Both the position numbers and the translations under genes were made by a program. From JAGOEX01 sp964630905 (GTDB lineage Bacteria > UBP6 > UBA1177): DNA of 21,305 nucleotides. The first letter of the stretch is position 1, and each line of letters opens with the position of its first letter. The stretch lies in contig CAZVWR010000056.1 in assembly GCA_964630905.1 (NCBI GenBank), positions 1 through 21,305 on the forward strand, in the 5' to 3' direction. Shown here piece by piece: positions 1-8,282 of the stretch. The notes under the pieces are model-generated. The model did no database searches, was not told the origin of the DNA, and worked only from the letters and a program-made list of their open reading frames with translations.

Positions 1-60
1 GACAAGACAAGACAAGACAAGACAAGACAAGACAAGACAAGACAAGACAAGACAAGACAA
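1..60. repeat. GACAA pentanucleotide tandem repeat (12 perfect copies)
   Basis: Twelve uninterrupted copies of the 5-mer GACAA fill the first 60 bases and continue off the left edge, so the true copy number is unknown. The array ends about 20 bases before a candidate -35 element and 87 bases before the start codon of the large secreted-protein gene. Because the unit is five bases and the array is non-coding here, a change in copy number would alter spacing upstream of the promoter rather than a reading frame in this window. The array could also be the end of an assembly contig, where such repeats commonly break assemblies. Confidence 0.95.
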
Positions 61-81
61 TCCTTTAATTTTTTCAAGACA

Positions 82-111
82 TTCAAATTATTTCAAGAGT
101 TTTTTTATACA
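82..111 (+). promoter_or_regulatory. Candidate sigma70-like promoter for the TSP3 protein gene
   Basis: A TTCAAA -35-like hexamer (82-87) and a TATACA -10-like hexamer (106-111) are separated by 18 bases. A TTTCAAGA direct repeat (72-79 and 91-98, 19 bases apart) flanks the -35 and could be a regulator site. The -35 is a weak match, so this is tentative. A strong Shine-Dalgarno AAGGGAG lies at 134-140. Confidence 0.3.
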
Positions 112-146
112 AGGCGGTTTCATTATTATTTTTAAGGGAGAGTGTA

Positions 147-3100
147 ATGAAGAGGGGATTTGTTTTTATGTTTGTCATCGGTTTTGTTTTTTATTTGTTC
201 AGTTGGCCTGGTGATATTGACACTGGAACCACACAATATATTGATGCGGGGGCAGATGGAATTGGTTATGGGTACTTTACTAAAATCAGAAAAGATATTT
301 TTGAAAATAGTGTTTTAAGAGAAATAAACGGTAGTCTGAAAAATACTGTTATCGAAATTCCTTCGTTTTCAATAAATGAAGGCGACCTTGAATTGTCAAT
401 TGAAAATATGGAAATAAAAGCTTCTGTTGAGTACTTCATAATTGGCGATAATAATGGAATAGTGACAGTCAATTTTGGATTTAAAATATCCGATGTTGTC
501 AGTGCAGCTTTTTCCGGTGTTCTCATAAATGAATTAAAACTTATAGGAATTTCAGAAGAAACAATAAATGAGGAATTGAGAAAATATTTAAAAAACAGAC
601 TTTCACATCTTGGCATAATGAATGTAAGTGCTGAAATAAATTTCACAGAGCAGTGGAATGCGCAATACATGACAGGGGTTTCTTTTAAAAATGTTTCCAT
701 GAGCGGATGGAAATTTACAGATAATTCGGTTTTAAAAGTAAATGGACTGAATGAGCATTTGTCTTCAAACTTTCAGAATCTGCTTTTCAGTAGAATAGGA
801 AAACAGCTTACTGGAAATATTTTTACATCATTTGAGTCAAACAGTCAGTTTCTAAGTATTTTTAAAGGAAATAACGCAAATTGTTTGGGTAAGAATTTCT
901 GCAGCATTAAGTCTTTGCTGGAATATGGTTGTATTGATATTGATATTAAAACCATTGATGGCAAAGAGAAAAAATGTTATGAAAGAGGCAGCTGTAAGTT
1001 TTTAGAAAGCGAAGATTGTAATGAAATTATACAGAGCTGTGAGTTTGTATCAGGGGAATGTCAGGGAGTATTTAATCTTAATGGTAAGAAAATAATCGGA
1101 ATCGATTCTGAAGGAACAGGAAAAAACGCTGCTATTTACTTAACAGGTTACCCCACATATACATATAACAGCAGTCCTGCATTCAGTTTTAAAATAACAG
1201 ACAGTAAAGGCAATGAAATAAAAAGAGAAGGCAGTTACTGTCCGGAAGAAGGTTGTAAATTTTTGGAAATTGCAAACACTTATCCGAGTTGGCCGATAAA
1301 TGAAAAGATCAGTCCTATGGATGAGAAGGCGTTGATGAGAATACAGTATTCTAAAACGGCGATAGGGAAGATTTTTGAAGAACAGGTAAAAAAGAGTATT
1401 TCCGCTATCATAAAAGAGAAAGAAGACGAAGGCGATTCGATGGCTTTAATAGGAGAACCCGTTTTCGCTATTGTCACAGGTCAAGATGGAATAAACTATG
1501 CCAGCATTAAAATAAAAATAGAAGGAACAAGCGGTGACGGCTGGTCAGAATCAGATTATTCATTTACAGCATACTTAAAATTTTTGCCTGAAATTGTAGG
1601 CAATGAGGGTGGCAAAAAACTTATTTTTAAATTTATGGGAGCTTCAACGCAAGATATTGATGCCGATGCTCCGCCATGGTTAAAGCTTGTGGCAGTGTTG
1701 GCGGGATTTGTGTTTTCACCGGCAGATTTTGTTTCTTACGGGATTACAGCAATAGTTATTGCCCCCTATGTTAATGTGTTGGTTCTGACCGAAGCTGTAG
1801 ATAGTATCAATAATGAATTTGACAGTATCAGCGATGTTTCGAATGGAAATATTGAAGAAGCATTCCGCAAAACACTTGATCCGGTATTCGGTCAATTAAA
1901 CAGATATGAGTTTACGAGCTATTTTAAGAAAGAAATAAGTGGTGATTATTATGACGGGGGTCTTGTGATTGAAGTGAGATCAAAAGAAAACATTGATTCA
2001 TATTCAACAAAAGATTATTTTTTCAAAATTAACAATGATCAGGACGAGGACGGTATAAAAGATGTTGAAGACAACTGCCCGGGCTTTAAAAACCCATACC
2101 AGTCAGATTTAGATGGAGATGGTATCGGGAATATTTGTGATGGCGGACCAAAAGACAGTGCAATTTGGATTCCAGTAGAAAATAAAGAAATTCCACTCCT
2201 TTCATTCATTCACGATTACGATGGAGATGGTATAGCAAATACTGTTGACAACTGTCCGAAAGTGCAAAATCCATATATGGAAACTGCTATTCATAATGAA
2301 ATGATTTCGGGTATATGTAAAAACGGATATCAGTTAAACAATGACGGAACAAAATCGTGTCTTTTAAATGGAGATGGCGGAGCAATTTATGATAAAAAGA
2401 TGAGTAAATCTGTATTTGTTGAAACAGGAAGCTGTTTTGAAATGTTTATTCCGTTCTGGCAATCTGATTCCGATCTTGACGGTATCGGTGACAAATGTGA
2501 CCATGAAGAAGGAGTTACTTATTCCGGAAATATTGTTGAAAGTGATGAAGCAGGGAGTTTTTCACTTGAAGTCAAAACAGCATTTACGGATGTTGATGAT
2601 CCGGCAAGAAAGAAAAATTGCACAGGTTATCAGAGCAGCACATGTTACATTCCGATAATAAAAAACAGATATATTGATGCTTCAGTAAACATGAACACCA
2701 TGCCGAAAGAAGAAAATTCTCCCAACAGCACTACAGAAACTCTCACACAGAAATACTGCTGGGTGGATAATGAAGATATTGGAAGGTGGGGTGACGACGG
2801 GTTCTGCACTACAACTGAAGGCAACGGTCTGCGTGTTATAACTCCTGAAATGAAATATCTTCCGGTTTACGGTTACAGTCATGGAAGTGATCCGAAGCCA
2901 ATAAATGACGAGTATAAAGAAAACTGGAAAGATCCTCACTGGAAAGATGGAGCAACTGCAAAGAAATGTCGGAAAAGGTGTGTTTTCACATGGGACTGGC
3001 GTGAAAATCTTAAAGAATATCCGCTGCTTTATCTGGGTTATGTCGTTCCTGTTGATGAGAAAAAAGAAAATGGTTCAAAGGACAGTTTTATTTCTTATGT

Positions 3101-5042
3101 TTTTTCAAGCGGAGTTCAATCCGGTGAAAATCAGAAATATATAGTTGAAACAGTTGCGGGTAAGCAGATAAATCCTGCTCATTTCAAAAACAACAGAATT
3201 TATGCAAGATCAAAAAGGGATACATTCGGCGGAACTGACATCAGTTATTACAGAGGTGTTATAATTGAGCAGCATCCTTTTTATTTCGGCTGGTTTGACA
3301 TAGATTCATATCTTCAAAGATTTGGAATAAGCCCGTGGTGGTGGATGACAGGTCCCGGAATGCCTTTTGAACATGACTGGATTGATGTATATAGAAATAT
3401 TAACGGAAGAATCGGACTTGTTGAAAAAGATATGTCGTCGGCAAAAATTGCCGGAATTGCTGATTCAGTTTTCGTGGGCAGAGACAATATCACCGGAATT
3501 TTCAGTTTCAATGCAAATTCAAATCAGAAAGTTCTTATGACCACAAGAGACAGTGACACTGCATGGAGCGTGGGTGCAATTATAGAGATGCCTCATTATG
3601 CCGGAACTGTTCATAAAATGGCTGAACTTATTCCCGGTCAGGATTTTCTTCTTATGGACAGCTCCTCTGTTTACAGGTTTAACACCATGTCTGGATTCGG
3701 TGATGTAAATCAGCCGTCGTTTAGAGTATGCAGTGTAAATATTCAGGTGGGCGAGATCGGCAGACTTCCGTTTAACGGTGCAATGGCTGAGATAATAAAG
3801 CTTGGAAACAGAGTTCTTGTAATTAACAAAAATGCAGGAGAGCTTGAACTTTATGAACTTGATATGGTTCAGGGAATGGTTGTTCCGCTTGAATATGAAA
3901 ACGGTCCGTCAGGAAGAGCCCATTTTAATTTTGAAGTAATAAACGGAACTCTTTATGTTGCCGGAGGAGCTGAAATAAGCGGCACACAGATTCTTCCCTT
4001 GAGCGATGTTTACAAGTTTTCATTTGAAAACGGCTGGACAACTGTTGCACAAGATACAGGGCTTAATCTCATGGGTGCGGTCATTGCTCTTGATAATGGA
4101 CTTCTTAAAGTTTATTCCCGTCCTTTCACAAAAACAGACAGAATTCATGTCGCGTTAATTGATGAAAACACAGGAGAAATTAATCTTGATACTGAGATTA
4201 TTGAAGGGGGCGGAATTATCAGGCAGGATTACTGTATTGATGATAACGGCATAGATCTTTTCCCCGGAATTGAGGAAAACGGGATATGCAGAAAAGTTGA
4301 GAAAAATGATTATGAATATTCATCATACACATTCCTTGACTACAAAATGTCTCTTGCAGGAAGCGGAAACAACCTCTATATCGGCGGACTCACCGGCATA
4401 AGGAGAATGGAGATCGGAAACAACGGCAGTTTGAAAATGAAAGAACTTGTCCTTGCCGGACACATAACAAGCATTGCTGTTACAGATGACCGTCTGTTCG
4501 GTGCTTCAGTTGATTCAATAAAGGTATTTAAGCTCGGAAGTGACGGATCAGTGAAGTTCGACCGTTCAGTCAAGGCATCGGGCTGCAAGGATCTGCGGAT
4601 AAGAGGAGATCTTCTTTTTGCAGGAATGGAAGGGAAGGTCTCGGTTTATGATATTTCAAACGGACAAATGAATCTTATAAAAAATATTTCTTTAGAAAAC
4701 AATGTGGAAGACCTTGAAATTGCAGGGAATAATCTTTTTGTTTATCACGAGAAAGGTTTCTGGTTCTGGAAAAAGAATGCCCTGACAAAGTTTGACATCA
4801 GTGATTTGAACAATACGGTAAGAATCGGGAACAGGAACATGGAATGTGACGATGCAGAAATGATGAAAGATGAAAGCCATGTCTATCTGGGCTGTGCAAA
4901 CGGTCAGTTCAGGATTGACAGAAATGTTTCCGGTTTGTCAGTTGAGACAGTTAAAGGAAAGAAAAACTATTTCCGTGACAGCTATGTAAATGACGGTATA
5001 ATTTACACCGTTCACAGCGGCAGACTGTTCATGAGCAGATGA
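147..5042 (+). CDS. Large exported protein with TSP3 repeats and a C-terminal kelch/beta-propeller region
   Basis: This 1631-residue protein is probably secreted or surface-exposed. It starts with two basic residues and a hydrophobic segment (about residues 4-18) that acts as a signal peptide or anchor; no lipobox is visible. Residues about 20-600 have no family I recognise. Thrombospondin type 3-like calcium motifs (DxDxDGIxDxxDNCP type) lie near residues 630-670, 688-712 and 773-789. The C-terminal third contains a kelch-like repeat near 1257-1300 (LYVAGG followed by DVYKF and W), then YVTN/WD-like blades to the end. The start follows a good ribosome site, AAGGGAG. The stop lies at the start region of the next lipoprotein gene, implying coupled translation. 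Leucine codon use shifts strongly along the gene (6 of 22 CTT in the first 250 codons, 13 of 16 in a C-terminal stretch), suggesting a mosaic origin. The role is unknown; a calcium-stabilised adhesive or scaffold protein is inference. Confidence 0.85.
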   Translation: MKRGFVFMFVIGFVFYLFSWPGDIDTGTTQYIDAGADGIGYGYFTKIRKDIFENSVLREINGSLKNTVIEIPSFSINEGDLELSIENMEIKASVEYFIIGDNNGIVTVNFGFKISDVVSAAFSGVLINELKLIGISEETINEELRKYLKNRLSHLGIMNVSAEINFTEQWNAQYMTGVSFKNVSMSGWKFTDNSVLKVNGLNEHLSSNFQNLLFSRIGKQLTGNIFTSFESNSQFLSIFKGNNANCLGKNFCSIKSLLEYGCIDIDIKTIDGKEKKCYERGSCKFLESEDCNEIIQSCEFVSGECQGVFNLNGKKIIGIDSEGTGKNAAIYLTGYPTYTYNSSPAFSFKITDSKGNEIKREGSYCPEEGCKFLEIANTYPSWPINEKISPMDEKALMRIQYSKTAIGKIFEEQVKKSISAIIKEKEDEGDSMALIGEPVFAIVTGQDGINYASIKIKIEGTSGDGWSESDYSFTAYLKFLPEIVGNEGGKKLIFKFMGASTQDIDADAPPWLKLVAVLAGFVFSPADFVSYGITAIVIAPYVNVLVLTEAVDSINNEFDSISDVSNGNIEEAFRKTLDPVFGQLNRYEFTSYFKKEISGDYYDGGLVIEVRSKENIDSYSTKDYFFKINNDQDEDGIKDVEDNCPGFKNPYQSDLDGDGIGNICDGGPKDSAIWIPVENKEIPLLSFIHDYDGDGIANTVDNCPKVQNPYMETAIHNEMISGICKNGYQLNNDGTKSCLLNGDGGAIYDKKMSKSVFVETGSCFEMFIPFWQSDSDLDGIGDKCDHEEGVTYSGNIVESDEAGSFSLEVKTAFTDVDDPARKKNCTGYQSSTCYIPIIKNRYIDASVNMNTMPKEENSPNSTTETLTQKYCWVDNEDIGRWGDDGFCTTTEGNGLRVITPEMKYLPVYGYSHGSDPKPINDEYKENWKDPHWKDGATAKKCRKRCVFTWDWRENLKEYPLLYLGYVVPVDEKKENGSKDSFISYVFSSGVQSGENQKYIVETVAGKQINPAHFKNNRIYARSKRDTFGGTDISYYRGVIIEQHPFYFGWFDIDSYLQRFGISPWWWMTGPGMPFEHDWIDVYRNINGRIGLVEKDMSSAKIAGIADSVFVGRDNITGIFSFNANSNQKVLMTTRDSDTAWSVGAIIEMPHYAGTVHKMAELIPGQDFLLMDSSSVYRFNTMSGFGDVNQPSFRVCSVNIQVGEIGRLPFNGAMAEIIKLGNRVLVINKNAGELELYELDMVQGMVVPLEYENGPSGRAHFNFEVINGTLYVAGGAEISGTQILPLSDVYKFSFENGWTTVAQDTGLNLMGAVIALDNGLLKVYSRPFTKTDRIHVALIDENTGEINLDTEIIEGGGIIRQDYCIDDNGIDLFPGIEENGICRKVEKNDYEYSSYTFLDYKMSLAGSGNNLYIGGLTGIRRMEIGNNGSLKMKELVLAGHITSIAVTDDRLFGASVDSIKVFKLGSDGSVKFDRSVKASGCKDLRIRGDLLFAGMEGKVSVYDISNGQMNLIKNISLENNVEDLEIAGNNLFVYHEKGFWFWKKNALTKFDISDLNNTVRIGNRNMECDDAEMMKDESHVYLGCANGQFRIDRNVSGLSVETVKGKKNYFRDSYVNDGIIYTVHSGRLFMSR

Positions 5043-5053
5043 GAGGGATGAAA

Positions 5054-6649
5054 ATGAAGTTTTTATATTTAATTTCGGCTGTTTTTTTGATGTCGCTGCT
5101 TTCATGTACTTCATGTAACGGAAGCACGACGGAAACAGACAGTGATAAATCGGAAAATCCCGACATTGTTAATGATCAGGATTCCTTGTCGGAAGAAGAA
5201 AATGATTTGATTTCAGACAGTGATTCTTTCGATGCTGACTTGTCCGATGAATCCCCAGACATTGACAATGCGGAATGTCTTCCGGCGCATATTGATGCGG
5301 GGTATCCTTATTACCGCAACGACGGAAGCATTCACTTCTGCCGGGCATGTGACAAACCGACGAATAATGATCCTGACTGCATCGCAAATCTGTGGGTTGA
5401 TGGAAACAGGAAGCTTTTTGCCGAACACCCTGACAAAGACTGTCTTGGTTATCCATGTATGATGGAGAAACTTGAACCTTTATACGACGGTGAAGAAGAT
5501 CTTGTTAACGGATTGGTATTCATAGATAAATGTGACATGGAGCTTTCCGCAAAGAACCCAATCGGCTGGCAGACAGGGATGGTCACATTCAAACATTATA
5601 ATCTTTCTGAGGGGAAGGTAGGGCTTGTGATGGATCATGCAGTAATAAATGCAAGAGAATACGCAGCGGATGCAAAGGCGATGGAATTTGATATTGAAAA
5701 AAGATCCTATAAAGTTGTAAGAATGGGTTCAACAAACGACACGCTTACCTATCATAAAGGGGCATTTTTTAATGCTGTATGGGATAAAGGGTTAAAGGGC
5801 AAAGATGATGACTTTATGCAATATCTTGTTTATTCAGACAGTTCAGGGAAAATGAAGGTTGTGTATAATAAGCCGGTTTATTTCATAGTCTATAACCCGA
5901 AGATAAGTGAAAAGTGGGTTTTTGTGAATATCCGTGAAGTTGAAGGCGGACCATCAGAAATGAAATATGCAAAGATCGGTGAGTGGAAATGGAGAAAACT
6001 CGGGGATGGGATCGGCTATCATCCGCAGATAGTGGGAGATAAACTTGCATTGTATGTTGATTCATTTGACGGGTATATCTGTGATCTTTCAAAAAGCCCT
6101 GAAAAACTTGAATCATGCCTTAAAGTCAACAGGGATGGCGAGGAGATAAGGCATCCGAAAATGGATGTTGAAAATTCTCAACTGGTTTATTTCAGTCCGG
6201 TAAATATGGTTGACGGATTTATGAAACTTGATCTTTCAAAAAATCCTGCTGAATACAGTGAAATAAAGCTTGACGGCCTCTTGGAATCCAGATTTTCCGT
6301 TGCACTGAATGATGTAAAAGGGAAAATGGTACTCTATACAGACATTTCACTTCCGAACCCTCAATCTGACATGCGTGAAAACCGTCTGTGTTATTACAGA
6401 GTTGACCTGAAAAAGAGTTTCTGTTCACTTGCTACACCCCATGCAGAAGGAAAAATGGAATACAGGCAGGCATACGGAGAATTTGAAAACCATTGGCTTG
6501 TTTGGCAGGATTCAGTCGGACCACTGATGAAAGTAAGAGACATGGAATGTTACTGCGATCATCATCCTGAACTTTGCCCGTTTGATGACTACACACCTCA
6601 ACCAGATAATCCAAAAGATGTGAAGACGGGAAAAAGGTTGAAGGATTAA
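5054..6649 (+). CDS. Lipoprotein with acidic linker, beta-propeller-like body, unknown function
   Basis: The 531-residue product has a type II signal peptide with lipobox LLSC (Cys18), so it should be lipid-anchored. A low-complexity Asp/Ser/Glu linker (about residues 20-70) lifts the domain off the membrane, as is common for outer-membrane surface lipoproteins. The remaining 450 residues show repeated short beta-type segments with aromatic ends (for example YLVYSD, YFIVYN, LALYVD, QLVYFS, MVLYTD) reminiscent of a beta-propeller, plus a Cys-rich stretch near the front and a CYCDHHPELC motif near the end. I do not recognise a named family. I chose ATG 5054 because AGAGGG (5042-5047) is correctly spaced from it; an in-frame ATG at 5039 would overlap the upstream stop as ATGA but has a weaker ribosome site. 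It is cotranscribed with the large TSP3/propeller gene, so the two may act together at the cell surface (inference). Confidence 0.8.
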   Translation: MKFLYLISAVFLMSLLSCTSCNGSTTETDSDKSENPDIVNDQDSLSEEENDLISDSDSFDADLSDESPDIDNAECLPAHIDAGYPYYRNDGSIHFCRACDKPTNNDPDCIANLWVDGNRKLFAEHPDKDCLGYPCMMEKLEPLYDGEEDLVNGLVFIDKCDMELSAKNPIGWQTGMVTFKHYNLSEGKVGLVMDHAVINAREYAADAKAMEFDIEKRSYKVVRMGSTNDTLTYHKGAFFNAVWDKGLKGKDDDFMQYLVYSDSSGKMKVVYNKPVYFIVYNPKISEKWVFVNIREVEGGPSEMKYAKIGEWKWRKLGDGIGYHPQIVGDKLALYVDSFDGYICDLSKSPEKLESCLKVNRDGEEIRHPKMDVENSQLVYFSPVNMVDGFMKLDLSKNPAEYSEIKLDGLLESRFSVALNDVKGKMVLYTDISLPNPQSDMRENRLCYYRVDLKKSFCSLATPHAEGKMEYRQAYGEFENHWLVWQDSVGPLMKVRDMECYCDHHPELCPFDDYTPQPDNPKDVKTGKRLKD

Positions 6650-6734
6650 TTTCTCCTCAAATCAAAACGGCTCTCACTACCAGTTAGAAATCGAATGAAA
6701 ACAAATGTCAAGCGTTTCATAATTGAATTTTCTC

Positions 6735-6762
6735 TTGACTACTTTTCAACAATTTTTAGAAT
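6735..6762 (+). promoter_or_regulatory. Sigma70-like promoter for the Cys-rich lipoprotein gene
   Basis: TTGACT (6735-6740) and TAGAAT (6757-6762) are separated by 16 bases, each hexamer one mismatch from consensus. The element sits 46 bases upstream of the ATG at 6808, which has AGGAGA at 6797-6802 as ribosome site. It suggests that this lipoprotein is transcribed separately from the upstream pair. No terminator hairpin is visible in the 158-base gap. Confidence 0.6.
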
Positions 6763-6807
6763 CTGGTAAGTGTAGGTGTGTTAAATTGCTTTTTTTAGGA
6801 GATAAAA

Positions 6808-8250
6808 ATGAAAAAACTCGTTTATGTTCTTATTTTAGTTCTTTCGGTTCTTTTTGTGTTCAGCTGTTCATCCAAAAAGGATGATGATAATGACTCAAAG
6901 AACGACAGCGACAGCACGGCTGACGGTCCTAAATGCGGAAACGGTGTCATTGATGAAGGCGAGATCTGCGACGGCAATGTTCCATGCTGGAAAGCCGGGT
7001 GTTACTGGCCGGAAACTGACGCAATATGTAAAGACGACTGTTCAGGTTATGATCTCGGCAATTGTATCGCGAAGCCGGAAGATCAGTGTGATTGCGGTGA
7101 CGGTCAGCTTACAACTCCGCCTGAAACATGCGAACTTGGTATGACAACACCTTGTGCTGAGCTTCCCGGAAGTTATGTTGAAGGTGATGCAGACTGCAAC
7201 AGATGGTGTACGGGATGGGATACTGCAAACTGTTCAACAGGCGGAAATAGAACCTGTTCTCAGATATTTACATGTGTCGATGCCTGTACGGATGATACCT
7301 GCATTCAGACATGCAGGGATCAGGGGAGTGAACAGGGCCTGGAACTGTTCAATGCACTTTATGACTGCTCAAAAAGTAACTGTGAAGGCAGTGCTGATAA
7401 GAAAGAGTGTATGAAAGAAAGCTGCAATGATGAATATTATTCCTGCTATCCGAACGAAAAATGCGGGAATGGAGTTATTGATGAAGGTGAAAAATGTGAA
7501 TCACTCGAAACTAAACCGTGTCAGGAATTCGGTGAAGACTGGCAGCCGATAAATGAAGCTATCTGCAACTCGACATGTACTGACTGGGATATGTATGCCT
7601 GTGTTGATAAAGACGCCCTTACCTGTTATCAGGTTTATGAATGTGTCGAGAAGTGCGATAATTCAGAATGTGAAGCTGAGTGCATCGGCAAAACATGGCC
7701 TGCCGCAAAAGACAAATATGACACAATGTTAGAGTGTCTTGACGAAAACTGTCCTGTAGTTACAGATGAATGTGTCAATGAAAATTGCAAGTTTCAGACA
7801 GATGCCTGCAAAACTCACCTGACATGCGGTAATGGAAATATCGATATGTATGAAAATTGTGAAACAGGGGAATCTGTTGACTGTGGAACTATCGAAGATG
7901 AACAGGGTGAAGCGATGTATGAAGCCGGAACTGCAAATGCCTTCTGTAATAAAAACTGCACAGAACACATCACGCTTATGTGTTTCAAATTCTGCAGCTG
8001 TTCAGAGATAAAAGCATGTGTTGAAAAGGAATGCGGCGGTTACAGCAACACGACCGATAGTGCATGTATGGAAGAATGTGAATCGTGGGGCAGCCAGACT
8101 GGAGCAGGCGAGGCAGGCAGCTGGAGAAAATTTATTCAGAGCTGTTCTGACAGTGACGGCAACAAAGGTTTTGACAGCAAGACCTGTGTTGACCAGGCAA
8201 ATCAGGACTACAGTTGCGGCACATCTGATCACGCAAAGTGTCCATATTAA
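6808..8250 (+). CDS. Cysteine-rich lipoprotein with alternating disulfide-repeat modules
   Basis: A 480-residue lipoprotein: signal peptide ending FSC (lipidated Cys20), a short Asp/Ser/Asn-rich linker (22-40), then a body with 56 further cysteines. Four modules of type A open with CGNGxIDxGExC or a variant (near residues 43, 96, 219 and 340). They match the 'myxococcus cysteine-rich repeat' style, with later CxxxC and Trp-containing C-terminal parts. Three modules of type B start near 150, 273 and 398; the first two share almost the same cysteine spacing (6,4,5,4,18,5,9 or 7,5,7) and a helical centre. The order is A-A-B-A-B-A-B. The protein is probably anchored in the outer membrane and disulfide-bonded after export. 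The ligand and function are unknown. The start is fixed by AGGAGA and by the signal peptide. Confidence 0.88.
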   Translation: MKKLVYVLILVLSVLFVFSCSSKKDDDNDSKNDSDSTADGPKCGNGVIDEGEICDGNVPCWKAGCYWPETDAICKDDCSGYDLGNCIAKPEDQCDCGDGQLTTPPETCELGMTTPCAELPGSYVEGDADCNRWCTGWDTANCSTGGNRTCSQIFTCVDACTDDTCIQTCRDQGSEQGLELFNALYDCSKSNCEGSADKKECMKESCNDEYYSCYPNEKCGNGVIDEGEKCESLETKPCQEFGEDWQPINEAICNSTCTDWDMYACVDKDALTCYQVYECVEKCDNSECEAECIGKTWPAAKDKYDTMLECLDENCPVVTDECVNENCKFQTDACKTHLTCGNGNIDMYENCETGESVDCGTIEDEQGEAMYEAGTANAFCNKNCTEHITLMCFKFCSCSEIKACVEKECGGYSNTTDSACMEECESWGSQTGAGEAGSWRKFIQSCSDSDGNKGFDSKTCVDQANQDYSCGTSDHAKCPY

Positions 8251-8282
8251 TAATTAATCCGAATAGTTAGTATTCTACTTAA

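Noticed and set aside
1..60. CRISPR array or phage attachment repeat
   Set aside because: The unit is five bases with no spacers, so it is a simple tandem repeat.
266..700. Minus-strand open frame of 144 codons inside the TSP3 gene
   Set aside because: Antisense to a well-supported coding frame, with low-complexity Phe/Ser/Ile composition and no start signal.
6650..6734. Terminator or small RNA after the second lipoprotein
   Set aside because: No stable stem followed by a T-run and no coherent structure could be found by eye.
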